From positions 682,001 through 746,000 of the forward strand of contig NZ_CP062252.1 in assembly GCF_014863605.1 (NCBI RefSeq): DNA of 64,000 nt, read 5' to 3'. Within the stretch, counting starts at the first letter, position 1; each line of letters starts with the position of its first letter. This stretch comes from Pseudomonas allokribbensis (GTDB lineage: Bacteria; Pseudomonadota; Gammaproteobacteria; Pseudomonadales; Pseudomonadaceae). The position numbers and the translations under genes were made by a program. The notes under the pieces were generated by a model, which worked only from the letters and a program-made list of their open reading frames with translations, was not told the origin of the DNA and searched no databases. Positions 1 to 9,365 of the stretch are shown here, in pieces.

Positions 1-1
1 C

Positions 2-625
2 AATCGCGGCCCCGGTTTCGGTGGCGGCGAAGGCCGGCAATCCCGCAGCGCCGGACGGCGAGGGCAAGACGTGGAACTGGAACTGCCGATCTTTCTCGAA
101 GAGACGCTTTCGAACGAATCGAAAAAAATCAGCTTCCAGGTGCCGCAATACAACGGTTCCGGCCAGCACGTCAGCAACACCAGCAAGAGCCTGAACGTGA
201 AGATCCCGGCGGGCGTGACCGACGGCGAGCGCATCCGCCTCAAGGGCCAGGGTGCACCGGGCATCGGTGGCGGTGCCAATGGCGATCTGTACCTGACCAT
301 CCGTTTCGCGCCGCACCCGAAATTCGATGTCGAAGGCGAAAACCTGATCATCACCTTGCCGCTGGCACCGTGGGAACTGGCGCTGGGTGCCGAAGTGGCC
401 GTGCCGACCCTGACCGGCAAGATCAACCTCAAGGTCCCGGCCGGCAGCCAGAACGGCCAGCGCATGCGCGCCAAGGGCCATGGTCTGCAGAACAAGGCCG
501 GCGAGCGTGGTTATCTGTTCGTCCAGCTCAAGGCCGTGATGCCGAAGGCTGCGGGCGATGACGTCAAGGCGCTGTGGCAGGAACTGGCGAAGAAAGCCGC
601 CTTCAACCCGCGAGAGAACTTCTGA
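2..625 (+). CDS. cbpA: Curved DNA-binding protein / DnaJ-class co-chaperone CbpA, C-terminal part (cut by left edge)
   Basis: The reading frame is open from the first bases, so the gene starts left of the window and the J domain is not visible. What remains is a Gly/Arg-rich linker followed by the two beta-sandwich client-binding domains of DnaJ-type proteins. These include [17 protein letters not shown] and the second copy [17 protein letters not shown]. There is no CxxCxGxG zinc finger, which fits CbpA and not DnaJ. CbpA works with DnaK in the cytoplasm and binds curved DNA in the nucleoid. The next gene, 23 bases on, is its known partner cbpM, which supports the call. An internal ATG at 71 is not the real start. 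Confidence 0.93.
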   Translation, partial: NRGPGFGGGEGRQSRSAGRRGQDVELELPIFLEETLSNESKKISFQVPQYNGSGQHVSNTSKSLNVKIPAGVTDGERIRLKGQGAPGIGGGANGDLYLTIRFAPHPKFDVEGENLIITLPLAPWELALGAEVAVPTLTGKINLKVPAGSQNGQRMRAKGHGLQNKAGERGYLFVQLKAVMPKAAGDDVKALWQELAKKAAFNPRENF

Positions 626-648
626 ACCCGGCGACGGAGTAGCCCATC

Positions 649-954
649 ATGAGCAGCCCCCTGATCGTTCAACTGGACATGGCAGAATTCTGTGAGGCGG
701 CCGACCTGTCGGACGTCTACGTGATCGAAATCGTCGAACACGGCATCCTCGAACCTCAGGGCGCGCAGCCCCGGGAATGGCGCTTCACCGACTACGAACT
801 GGCCTTGGCCAAACGCGCCGTCAAGCTGCGGCGCGATCTGGAGCTGGAATGGGAAGGCGTCGCCCTGGCGCTGGACCTGCTGGAAGAAGTGAAGGAATTG
901 CGGGCCGAGAACCGGATGCTGCGCCAGCGTCTGGCGCGGCTGGTGGTCGAGTAG
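649..954 (+). CDS. cbpM: Chaperone modulator CbpM
   Basis: A 101-residue protein of the CbpM family, which binds the J domain of CbpA and blocks its co-chaperone and DNA-binding activity. The N-terminal half resembles MerR-type winged-helix proteins (LSDVYVIEIVEHGILEP, then WRFTDYEL). The C-terminal half is a charged helix ending in LRAENRMLRQRLARL, a likely coiled coil. The length is normal for the family. The gene follows cbpA after 23 bases with a GACGGAG ribosome-binding site, so the two form an operon. The pairing with cbpA makes the assignment firm. Confidence 0.92.
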   Translation: MSSPLIVQLDMAEFCEAADLSDVYVIEIVEHGILEPQGAQPREWRFTDYELALAKRAVKLRRDLELEWEGVALALDLLEEVKELRAENRMLRQRLARLVVE

Positions 955-958
955 CGCT

Positions 959-2086
959 TCAAACCTGTCTGGGCAACGTCACGCTGAACAGCGTTCCGTT
1001 GGCTTCGCTTGAACTGACTTCGATCGTCCCGCCGTGGGCGGTCACCACTTCCTTGACGATGAACAGCCCCAGACCGAGGCTGGTCGACGGCTGCCCGAGT
1101 TCTTCGTCGGCGCTGCGTACCAACGGATCGAAAATCGTGCCGATGGCCTCTTCGGGGATCGGCGTGCCGTCGTTATGCACGCTCAGGCACACGTTGTCGG
1201 TGTCGCCGCGCAGATCAACGCTTACCTCGCGGAGATCAGAGCCATGCTGCAAAGCGTTGCCGATCAGGTTCTGCAACAACTGATCGATCCGTCCGGCATC
1301 CCAGGCACCCCGGGTATCGCCGCTGATGGTCAGTGTCGGATCGCATTCCGGATTCCCGGCGCAGGCTTCGGCGATCGCCCGGCGCGCGGCTTCTGCCAGG
1401 TCCATGGGGACAGGGTTGATCGGCAGGCTTTTGCCGAGGCGACTGCGCACCAGTTCGAGCAGATCGCTGACCATGGCCGCCATGTGCCGCGCACCGTGTT
1501 TGATGTTCAGCGCGCAGGTCAGCGCATCGCCTTCCAGGGTGGTTTTGCGCATCAGCACTTCGGTCGACATGCTGACCGCTTGCAGCGGCGCGCGCAGGTC
1601 GTGACCGAGGATGGCGAGGAAAATGTCGCGCGAGCGGTTGACCTGCTCGGCGTAGGCTGCCGTGGATTCCGCCAGCGCTTCGTCGATGGCTTCGTTGAAG
1701 CGGATCATGTCCTGAAAATACGCCATGTCCGGCGACTGCAATGAGTTGACCCACAAGCGAATCACACAGGCGCGCAGGTGACGGAATTCGGAGGTCATCT
1801 GCACCAGGTCGAACCCCACCGTATGCCGCAACTCACCGTGGCTGGCGCCGGCCTCGTCCAGGCTCGGGGTTTTCTCGGGGCCTTCGCCCTTGGCCTTGGC
1901 GATTTGCTCGTGGACGGTCTGTGCGGTGTCCATGTCCCGCGCGGCGGCCAGCAGGATGGCCTTGGCATGGTCGCGCAGCGCCGTCTGATCCATATTGTCG
2001 GCCGCCGGCGTGATCGTACGGGCGAACTGCTCCCATTCCTCGACGATGTGATCCGCGTGTTGCCTGATGAATTCGGATAAACGCAT
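959..2086 (-). CDS. Sensor histidine kinase with RsbRD-like N-terminal domain
   Basis: The protein has 375 residues and no membrane segment, so it is probably a cytoplasmic sensor. Residues 1 to about 150 look like the helical RsbRD/RsbT co-antagonist N-terminal domain (start MRLSEFIRQHADHIVEEW). A HisKA domain follows, with the phospho-acceptor histidine at about residue 162 in ILGHDLRAPLQAV. The HATPase domain has N-box NLIGNALQHG, G1 box NDGTPIPEE and G2 box SLGLGLFIVKEV. No response regulator is adjacent, so the partner and signal are unknown. It converges with cbpM, with only four bases between the stop codons. Kinases of this layout are common in Pseudomonas. Confidence 0.85.
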   Translation of the reverse strand: MRLSEFIRQHADHIVEEWEQFARTITPAADNMDQTALRDHAKAILLAAARDMDTAQTVHEQIAKAKGEGPEKTPSLDEAGASHGELRHTVGFDLVQMTSEFRHLRACVIRLWVNSLQSPDMAYFQDMIRFNEAIDEALAESTAAYAEQVNRSRDIFLAILGHDLRAPLQAVSMSTEVLMRKTTLEGDALTCALNIKHGARHMAAMVSDLLELVRSRLGKSLPINPVPMDLAEAARRAIAEACAGNPECDPTLTISGDTRGAWDAGRIDQLLQNLIGNALQHGSDLREVSVDLRGDTDNVCLSVHNDGTPIPEEAIGTIFDPLVRSADEELGQPSTSLGLGLFIVKEVVTAHGGTIEVSSSEANGTLFSVTLPRQV

Positions 2087-2240
2087 GTCCGGGTTCCTGG
2101 AAATTCAAGGCGGGGCGTTCGAATATTAGTCCCTTTGCGCGGGAAAGATAGCGCCGCTCGAGCCTGACATTTCCGCTGACAAGACGCCGTACTGCGAGAC
2201 ATATATACCGCAGCCACGGAGGTTCGCCATGGTCTGCTTT

Positions 2241-2259
2241 CGCTCCATTTCAAGGAGCG
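2241..2259 (+). promoter_or_regulatory. Hairpin covering the Shine-Dalgarno of the NEL toxin gene
   Basis: CGCTCC (2241-2246) and GGAGCG (2254-2259) are perfect complements with a 7-base loop. The right arm contains the AAGGAG ribosome-binding site that sets the start at 2265. If the stem forms, it would block ribosome binding. The pairing is visible in the sequence; any control role is inference. Confidence 0.4.
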
Positions 2260-2264
2260 AAATC

Positions 2265-5200
2265 ATGTCCGAAATCCCTGTCACCTCGCCTTCGCCAGAT
2301 CATGCTGCACCGCCGCCGGGGCCGGTCGTGACGCAAAGTCTGCACGCCGGTTTTCTTCAGCAGGCCATCCCCGACTGGCTGATCAATGCACCGGCTCATC
2401 AGCGAGACGTGTTGAAAAATGCCGATACCGCCCGACCGGACTGGTACAGCCAAGCATCGCGCGATCAACGCAAGGCGGTGGGCGACGCCGTGACTGCCAG
2501 CCTCGCTGCCCAGGCTCGCCTGGACAAGGCCATGTCGGGTTTCCAGGACATCGACAGCTTCGCCGCGCCATTGCTGACCAAGGCCCTCAAGGACCGCTTC
2601 AACGTGACGCTGGACGTCAACAAGACCTGGCTGGTACTGAACAAACCGGTGGAGATAGGGATCTTTGCCATTGAAATCGATTTTTTCGAAGTCCTGAAGC
2701 TGCCCTTGCTACAGGCAGCTCTGCATAACTTCGAAGCCCCTGAATGTAAACGTGGCGCCTTTCATGAAACCTCGGGATTTCGCAGGGAAACCTCGACACC
2801 CGGCACGCTTGCACCGATGAGCACGACTCTGACGGTCGAGCAATTCACCGGTCTGTGCCGTTCGCTGGACATCGGGGCGAAATATCAGGCTTACCTCAGG
2901 GATTTCCTGCGCCCCAAGGACGCGGTGACCGAACACGTGCTGCGCGACAAATTCGTCGCCGCGCATAAAGCCGCGTTGCGTGCGGCGGCCGAACTGGCAT
3001 TGGTCAAAGGTGATATCGGACACGAGGACTACGCCTCGATTCGCTCGATCCTCAACGGCGAACTGGCGCCGCGTCAGGGCCGTCGGCAGATCTGGTTCCG
3101 TGATCTGGGCCTGATGGGTCGGCGCATGACCGGTTGCGTGATGTTCACGATCAGCGAGAAGTATCGCTACAGCGACGACTCGATCCTGTATATCCCGGGT
3201 GATCCCTACCACCCGCTCAAACGCTACAAGCGGCGGGAAATCGCAGCGATGTTCAAGCAGCGGTTTACCGCACGCGACGCGACTCAAACTCATCCCGCCG
3301 AACCGAATGCCTACCAGCGCTTTTTCAGTCAGTTCGTCGCCTATGCCGACCGGCCGCGCTATTTCGGCCAATTCACCGACGACACGCCGAACCGCACGTT
3401 CACGCAAAGACTGGCGCCCTACGAGCCACTGCTCAACGAGTTTTTCAAGGCACTCAACCCGATCAACGCCGCGCTGACAGGGATCCGCGAATTGCCACCT
3501 GCGCCGCCGATCGAACAGGTGCCGAATGCTGAGCCGTATCTGAACCCGGTTGGCCTGTCTCGCAAGGGGGGCGGGATCTGGTCGGACAATGTCGACCTGT
3601 GGAATTACCAGTTCGAGCAGCATCGTGACCGGTTGATCGCCGATGCCCGCAGCCATGCCGTGCCCACGGCGGATGTCGACGCCAGGGTGCGTTCGGAGAA
3701 GCTCGCCGCGTTGTTGAACATCGGCATGCTGGTGCTGATGGGGGTCTCGTTGTTCGTGCCGGTGCTCGGTGAAGTGATGATGGTGGTAATGACCGGGCAA
3801 CTGTTCGAAGAAACCTTTGAAGATGCCATCGAGTGGAGCGAGGGTGATCGCAAGGCTGCCAGGGCCCATCTGGTCGATGTCGCGCAGAATCTCGCGTTGA
3901 TTGCCTTGATGGCGGGGGCCGGAAAGGGGCTCGCTCGGCTGACGGCTGCGAAATCGGTGCCGGTCATCGAGAACCTGCATCAGGTGGAATTACCCGACGG
4001 CACGACCCGTTTGTGGAAGCCTGACCTGAGTGGCTACGAGAGTCCGGTTACGCTGGATCCGCACGCGATGCCGAATGCGCTGGGGCAATACGAGGCCGGA
4101 GAAAAAACCTGCATCCGGCTCGACGGCAAGAACTACCAGCAGGCTTATGACGAGTCGCTCAAGGCCTGGCGCATCCAGCATCCGAGCGATCCGCAGGCCT
4201 ATCAGCCGCCCCTGGCGCACAACGGTGCCGGCGCATGGCGGCATACCCTGGAACGCCCACAGGACTGGGATCGATTGACGCTGTTGCGGCGCATCGGCCA
4301 CAGCACCGAGCCCTTCGCTGACGCGCAGTTGCTGACGCTGGCGGATGTCGCCGGTGTCAGCGACAACGCCTTACGCAAGATGCACCTGGACAATGCCTTG
4401 CCGCCGCCGGAACTGGCGGACGCCATGCGCCTGTTCAACGCCGAGCGGGACGCGGGACTGATCGTCGGGCAGGCCGCCGGCACACAGGCGATCGACAGTC
4501 GTTTTCTGCATCTGCTGGCGCTGCTTCCCGACATGCCACGCTGGCCGTTCGGACGAGTGCTGAAGATCTACGACAGCCCTGAACTCTCGGGGAGGGCGCG
4601 CAGTTACGGGACGAAGCGCGGCGGCAAGGCGCCGATCCGGATCAGCCGGGCCGAGGTGTTGAACGGTCAGCTGCCGACCCGAATACTCGCGGCGCTGGAT
4701 GAAGCGGAGACGATTGGCTTGTTGGGTGGCGAGCCTGCACGCGTTCGGTCGGCACGGGCGCGGGAGTTCTCCAGACAGATTGCCGACTTCGCCAGCACGC
4801 ATCAGCCCGCGTTGTTCGACAGCCTTCTCAAGGGAACCGAGCCAGTCGATCCCCGGGCGACAAAGCTGCAGCGAGTCGTCCCCGGACTATCCGAACGTGC
4901 GGCAACGGCTGCATTGGGACAAGCCGATGCCGAAGAACTGGCACGACTGGACAGCGCCGCGAAGGTCCCGTCGCATTTACAGGAGCTCGGTCGCTGGTAT
5001 GGCCAGGCAGGCCGCATGACAAGGGCACTGGCCGGGTTGCACCGTGAAACCATGGCCTCGGCTGACAGCCGCCATCTCGCGTTGCAGACGTTGGGACGGC
5101 TACCGGGCTGGTCCAATGACGTGCGTCTGGAAATCCGCGAGGGCAGTATCAGCGGCCCGATGCTGGATGCCATCGGCAGCGAAACGGTCTCCGAACACAA

Positions 5201-5300
5201 GTATCTGGTCAAGTACGGGGACGCTATCAAGCCGCCAATGAACGAGGCGAGCCGCTCAACAGCATTCCGTTCAGAGGCGACAACTTTTTCGCCTCGTTGA
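2265..5300 (+). CDS. Dermonecrotic-toxin-like (DUF6543-type) N-terminal half of a split NEL effector
   Basis: An open frame of 1011 codons starting at ATG 2265, chosen because AAGGAG lies eight bases before it; the in-frame ATG at 2229 has no such site. The first ~480 residues match the dermonecrotic-toxin domain seen in many Pseudomonas giant proteins, including the hallmark YIPGDPYHPLKRYKRRE near residue 315. Residues ~480-550 hold a strongly hydrophobic stretch (LNIGMLVLMGVSLFVPVLGEV, then a second hydrophobic run). No signal peptide is visible. The last ~26 residues, after KYGD at residue 986, are out of frame: the downstream frame continues as RYQAANERGEPLNSIP, which fits the family. The gene is therefore the front of one ~2350-residue protein broken by a one-base deletion. 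It may be a pseudogene, a sequencing error or a recoding site. Confidence 0.8.
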   Translation: MSEIPVTSPSPDHAAPPPGPVVTQSLHAGFLQQAIPDWLINAPAHQRDVLKNADTARPDWYSQASRDQRKAVGDAVTASLAAQARLDKAMSGFQDIDSFAAPLLTKALKDRFNVTLDVNKTWLVLNKPVEIGIFAIEIDFFEVLKLPLLQAALHNFEAPECKRGAFHETSGFRRETSTPGTLAPMSTTLTVEQFTGLCRSLDIGAKYQAYLRDFLRPKDAVTEHVLRDKFVAAHKAALRAAAELALVKGDIGHEDYASIRSILNGELAPRQGRRQIWFRDLGLMGRRMTGCVMFTISEKYRYSDDSILYIPGDPYHPLKRYKRREIAAMFKQRFTARDATQTHPAEPNAYQRFFSQFVAYADRPRYFGQFTDDTPNRTFTQRLAPYEPLLNEFFKALNPINAALTGIRELPPAPPIEQVPNAEPYLNPVGLSRKGGGIWSDNVDLWNYQFEQHRDRLIADARSHAVPTADVDARVRSEKLAALLNIGMLVLMGVSLFVPVLGEVMMVVMTGQLFEETFEDAIEWSEGDRKAARAHLVDVAQNLALIALMAGAGKGLARLTAAKSVPVIENLHQVELPDGTTRLWKPDLSGYESPVTLDPHAMPNALGQYEAGEKTCIRLDGKNYQQAYDESLKAWRIQHPSDPQAYQPPLAHNGAGAWRHTLERPQDWDRLTLLRRIGHSTEPFADAQLLTLADVAGVSDNALRKMHLDNALPPPELADAMRLFNAERDAGLIVGQAAGTQAIDSRFLHLLALLPDMPRWPFGRVLKIYDSPELSGRARSYGTKRGGKAPIRISRAEVLNGQLPTRILAALDEAETIGLLGGEPARVRSARAREFSRQIADFASTHQPALFDSLLKGTEPVDPRATKLQRVVPGLSERAATAALGQADAEELARLDSAAKVPSHLQELGRWYGQAGRMTRALAGLHRETMASADSRHLALQTLGRLPGWSNDVRLEIREGSISGPMLDAIGSETVSEHKYLVKYGDAIKPPMNEASRSTAFRSEATTFSPR
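5213..5224 (+). other. Frameshift site splitting the NEL toxin gene
   Basis: Up to AAG TAC GGG GAC (K Y G D) the family sequence runs in the frame of the first half. From CGC TAT CAA (R Y Q) at 5222 it runs in the frame of the second half, with no stop between 5222 and the ATG at 5300. Adding one base, for example a C after GAC or a G to the four-G run at 5217-5220, restores a single frame of 2350 codons. Confidence 0.85.
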
Positions 5301-8300
5301 TGCACGCCTTGCCTGATCAGGCACGTCATGCGCTGGGGCTGCCGAACGTCGGGCAGAGCGTCGAGTTGCAGGGCGCAATCGTTGATCGGGCGCTCGCCGA
5401 ACGCAGTCAGTCGGCCGGGATTCTGCGCGCAGGCACCGCAGGAAAACCCTGGTTCAAGCCGCCGCAACGTATTGCCCCCAAACTGCTTGGCTATCCCGCC
5501 AGCGGCGATGGACCGGGGCCGGACTCGGTGTTGATCGGGCACGTGCAGAACGTCTATCCGGGATTGACCGACGTCCAGGCCCGCGGCTTCATTCTTGAGC
5601 AATGGCGGCTGGGCAAGACCGACCAACAGATCTTTCATTTGCTCAACAATCGAATGAGCGAATGGCGAGAGCTGGAAACAACGCTTGATCAATGGCTGAT
5701 GTCACAGAACCTGCGCCTGCGCAGTACCCGCGACGAATTCGTCAGCGTGGTGCAAAACATAAAGGACTGTTGGCGCAACGCACCGTTGGCCGAACACAAC
5801 GCTCAAGCGGCGCGCCTCACGATCATCAGTGATGCTCCGTTGCCGTCATTGACGGCGGATTTCTCTCACGTGCGCGAACTGACACTGCGCACCCCGGTAG
5901 TGGGTGACACGCTTGCAGCGTTCCCCAATGTTGAAAAGCTGGTGATGAGCACTGGCATCGCGGAATTCGACAAGGTCTTCGCGACCTTGAAGACACTGCG
6001 ACACATGACCCGGCTGAAACTGGCCACACCCATCACGAGCGCGGTGGCGTCGAGGGTCAGGGAACTGATCCGGCTCGAGGAACTGGAACTGCACTGTACC
6101 GGCAGCGGCGCCAACCCAGTGGTGCCGGTGCAGCTTGATTTCAGCGGCATGCGCCAGCTGCGCAGGCTCGAAATCGGCAGCCCGTCAACGCACCAATGGC
6201 CGCGCGGCGTTCTGGATTTGCCACGACTGGAGCGTCTGAACCTGCGATCAACCTCGATCAATGCGCTGCCGATGGAAATCTATGAAGGTCATCAGCGACT
6301 GTTATCCGGTCTGTCGCTGGACTGGTCGAAGTTCCCGCGCCGGGTGTTCAAACCGATCTACGAATTCGTCCGCAGCCAGCCTCGACACTTGGTCGATCTG
6401 GACGAAATGGTTGCCGACTACTGTCGCGGTGAGCTCAAGCGTTTTGTCGGCATGGAGTCCAGCCTGTTCGATGTCCTGAGCAATGGTTTCAAGACGCAAT
6501 GGACAGATGCCGGGAGCCGGCTCGTCGCCATCGAAGCCCTGAGTGAACAGTTCAGCGAACTCAACCGGCTGACGGAGTGGGTCGGTTCCGAACCGACCAT
6601 CGCCAACGGTGGCGCCGCACGCTCGGCAGTCGCCGAAACCTTGCGGAGCAATTGGCGCAGTGGCTTGTTCCAGCGCTACGGCGCGCGCACCGAAAGCGTG
6701 TTTTTCAACCTGTACGTCAGTTTGCCCACCGATCCGTCGGTGCTGGATCTTCTGGGTTCTCCCGTGGACAGTCTGCCGGTCTTGTCTGCTGAAGGTTTCA
6801 GCCACGTCAGAAGCCTGCATCTGGCCGGGTTGCAGGCCCCGGTCGAACAGTTGCGCGGTTTCATCCGCACCTTCCGCGGGGTCGATACCCTCGACCTGAG
6901 CCATTGTGGCTTGACCGAACTGCCGTTGGAGCCGAGCGATCTGCCGGCGCTCGAAACCCTGAACCTGCACGATAACCCTCTGGAGCGTGTCGACGTGCGC
7001 GGCATGAATCGCCTGATGGCGCTGGACCTGAGTTCGACGGCCCTGCGCGAATGGCCGGCCGGTGCCGAGGATCTTCCGGAACTGACCTGGCTGGACCTCA
7101 GTGACAGTCAGTTGACCTCGCTGCCGGATGCGCTGCTGACGCGTGATGCATTGTTGCTGGATACCAGCCTGACCGGCACCCCGTTGAACCCGCAAGCCAA
7201 AGCCGCTCTCGCTACTGCGCGGCAGAGGATCGAAGGCGCCCGAGGCCTGGCCCCCGGATCGTTGCAGCGTTTTGCGCTGGAGGAACCGCGTCACCGTACA
7301 CCGCCCACCGAAAGCGGTTCGGTCATCGCTCGGCGCCTGTTGCCGTTGCCGCCACGGTTGCCTGCTGTTGAAGGGCCGGCCGGATGGGGTGCGCGCTTGC
7401 GCCGCCTGTGCCCGCAGTACGACAACACTCGGGCACAACAGGCCATCGAACGGATGCAGGGCGCGGGGCTGACCGAGGTGCAGATCAGTGCGCGAATCGA
7501 CGCTTGGGAACAGACATTCGAGTCGCTGACGCGGCGCCTCAACGATTGGTTGTTCACCCACGAAACCCGCGGTATGGATTGGGTCGTGTCGTCGCGCACC
7601 CGCCAGATTGCTGCGCAGCGCATCATCGAATGCTGGCGGGACGGTACGGTCGACTGGAATGGCGTCACTGATCGCGAGCTGAACCTCGACGGTCTGCAAG
7701 TAGGCAATCTGCCCGAGCTGACGGACGTGTTTCCTGCGGTGAGCACCCTGAACCTGGCGGGGGTCAAGCTTTCCACCGATGGCTCCAATGCGTTCCTCAG
7801 GGCATTCACGCAGGTGCGCCGACTCAATCTCAGCGGCAACCATTTGCCGGCTCTCCCCGAACCTGTCGGGCAAATGCGTCAGCTGGCGCGACTGGAACTG
7901 TCGTTCACCGGCCTTGCGGATTCTGCGGCGCTGTCTCAAACGCTTGAGGGGTTGACCCAATTGCAATGGCTGGATCTGAGCCATAACAGCCTGCGCACGT
8001 TCAGTGTCGCTCGCCTCGGGCGGCTGGAGCGGCTGGATCTGCGCGACAACCTGCTCACGGGCTGGCCGGAGGGAGTATTGCAAGCCCCGCACTTGCAGGC
8101 GATCGACTTGAGCAACAACGAAATATCGTCAATTCCAACGCAGCTGTATGACGGCAGCCATGCTGCGCTGATTGCCGGCAGCAATCTTTCGGAAAACTAC
8201 GAAATGTCGCAGCAAAGTCTCGTTCGGCTGCGCGAGTACGCTGATGCGAATGGGCGTCGTGACGCGCTGGGCATGACGTATGCCGATATCGACCGGATGA

Positions 8301-9316
8301 TCGACGATCTGGGCAGCACCACCGAAAGCGATGCGGAGGGCGCGGGCACCGATAGCGATCCCGAGCCGGATGAGGTCCTTCCGGCACTCGCCGAAACGGT
8401 TCTCGAGCAACAAATGACGCCGTGGATTGAAAACATCCCCCAGGAGGACGCCGGGCGTTATCGGGCGATGTGGCAGCGGCTGGCTGCCGAACCCGACAAC
8501 GAAGCCTTCTTCCATCTGCTTTCCCGGATGCCGGACACCGAGGAGTTCAGGGTTTTTCGCGCCGACCTGACCCGACGGATCTGGGAAATCGTCGAGGCGG
8601 CCGATGGCAGCCAGGAGCTGCGCGATACGCTGTTTTCCATGGCGACCACGCACACGACCTGCGTCGATGGGCGCACCCTGGCGCTCAGTGAAATCGAGGT
8701 GAAGGTGTTCGAGTACAACGCCTTGCGACACCTGCAACCGGATCTTGCCGCGAAGGGGCGGGCGTTGCTCGATTTGTCGCGCCAGCTGTTTCGCCTGGGC
8801 GAGGTGGAAAAACTGGCGGCGCGCAGCATGGGCCGTCATGCGGATCCGGCGGAAGTGCGTCTGCAATATCGAATCGGTCTGACTTCAGGTTGGGAGGACG
8901 GCCTGCAACTGCCGGGGCAGCCCAGCCATATGCGGTTTGCGCGGCCGATCAGGGGCGAGGAACTGGCGACGGCGCGTGACGCCGTCGTGAAGGCGGAAAA
9001 AGGGGAGCAGTTCTATGAGGAACTGATCAGCCGTGATTACTGGGTGCAGTACCTGACCGAGAAGTACCCGGATGCACTCGGCGCACTCAAGCGCAGCGCG
9101 GATGAAAAGCTGCAACGACTCGAGGATGAATATGAAGACGTGACCAGCACGGCGTACCAGGAGGCGGTGCAAATGCTTGAGATCGAGCGCGGTATCGAGC
9201 GCAACCAGCAATTGATTGCCCTGTCGCGCCTGGAAACAGGCGAGCCGCTGACGGTCGGGCTCGAAGATGAGCAGCCTGGCCCTTCACGTTATTTGATGGA
9301 CACTTCAACCCGCTGA
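5300..9316 (+). CDS. LRR / NEL-type E3 ubiquitin ligase half of the split effector
   Basis: An open frame of 1338 codons from ATG 5300, overlapping the previous stop as TGATG. No ribosome-binding site precedes it, and the family sequence extends upstream in frame to 5222, so this ATG is probably internal. Several leucine-rich-repeat blocks follow (for example LQWLDLSHNSLRTF and LQAIDLSNNEISSIPTQLY). The last ~350 residues form a Novel E3 Ligase domain as in IpaH, SspH and SlrP. The likely catalytic cysteine lies in TTCVDGRTLALSEIEVKV, at residue 1121 here or 2133 of the restored protein. NEL enzymes transfer ubiquitin to host proteins inside eukaryotic cells. An acidic linker (about residues 1010-1030) separates LRR and NEL. 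The gene ends at a hairpin before ureC. Confidence 0.82.
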   Translation: MHALPDQARHALGLPNVGQSVELQGAIVDRALAERSQSAGILRAGTAGKPWFKPPQRIAPKLLGYPASGDGPGPDSVLIGHVQNVYPGLTDVQARGFILEQWRLGKTDQQIFHLLNNRMSEWRELETTLDQWLMSQNLRLRSTRDEFVSVVQNIKDCWRNAPLAEHNAQAARLTIISDAPLPSLTADFSHVRELTLRTPVVGDTLAAFPNVEKLVMSTGIAEFDKVFATLKTLRHMTRLKLATPITSAVASRVRELIRLEELELHCTGSGANPVVPVQLDFSGMRQLRRLEIGSPSTHQWPRGVLDLPRLERLNLRSTSINALPMEIYEGHQRLLSGLSLDWSKFPRRVFKPIYEFVRSQPRHLVDLDEMVADYCRGELKRFVGMESSLFDVLSNGFKTQWTDAGSRLVAIEALSEQFSELNRLTEWVGSEPTIANGGAARSAVAETLRSNWRSGLFQRYGARTESVFFNLYVSLPTDPSVLDLLGSPVDSLPVLSAEGFSHVRSLHLAGLQAPVEQLRGFIRTFRGVDTLDLSHCGLTELPLEPSDLPALETLNLHDNPLERVDVRGMNRLMALDLSSTALREWPAGAEDLPELTWLDLSDSQLTSLPDALLTRDALLLDTSLTGTPLNPQAKAALATARQRIEGARGLAPGSLQRFALEEPRHRTPPTESGSVIARRLLPLPPRLPAVEGPAGWGARLRRLCPQYDNTRAQQAIERMQGAGLTEVQISARIDAWEQTFESLTRRLNDWLFTHETRGMDWVVSSRTRQIAAQRIIECWRDGTVDWNGVTDRELNLDGLQVGNLPELTDVFPAVSTLNLAGVKLSTDGSNAFLRAFTQVRRLNLSGNHLPALPEPVGQMRQLARLELSFTGLADSAALSQTLEGLTQLQWLDLSHNSLRTFSVARLGRLERLDLRDNLLTGWPEGVLQAPHLQAIDLSNNEISSIPTQLYDGSHAALIAGSNLSENYEMSQQSLVRLREYADANGRRDALGMTYADIDRMIDDLGSTTESDAEGAGTDSDPEPDEVLPALAETVLEQQMTPWIENIPQEDAGRYRAMWQRLAAEPDNEAFFHLLSRMPDTEEFRVFRADLTRRIWEIVEAADGSQELRDTLFSMATTHTTCVDGRTLALSEIEVKVFEYNALRHLQPDLAAKGRALLDLSRQLFRLGEVEKLAARSMGRHADPAEVRLQYRIGLTSGWEDGLQLPGQPSHMRFARPIRGEELATARDAVVKAEKGEQFYEELISRDYWVQYLTEKYPDALGALKRSADEKLQRLEDEYEDVTSTAYQEAVQMLEIERGIERNQQLIALSRLETGEPLTVGLEDEQPGPSRYLMDTSTR

Positions 9317-9324
9317 AGTGTCGG

Positions 9325-9363
9325 CAGTCCCGGTCGTCGGAAGCCTCGACGACCGGGGCACTG
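9325..9363. terminator. Hairpin between the NEL toxin gene and ureC
   Basis: CCCGGTCGTCG (9329-9339) and CGACGACCGGG (9347-9357) pair perfectly. CAGT/ACTG extend the stem past a one-base bulge. It sits between two converging genes. There is no long T run, so termination strength is uncertain. Confidence 0.55.
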
Positions 9364-9365
9364 AC

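Noticed and set aside
5300..5302. ATG as an independent start of a second toxin gene
   Set aside because: No ribosome-binding site, and family sequence continues upstream in the same frame to 5222; kept only as a possible coupled start.
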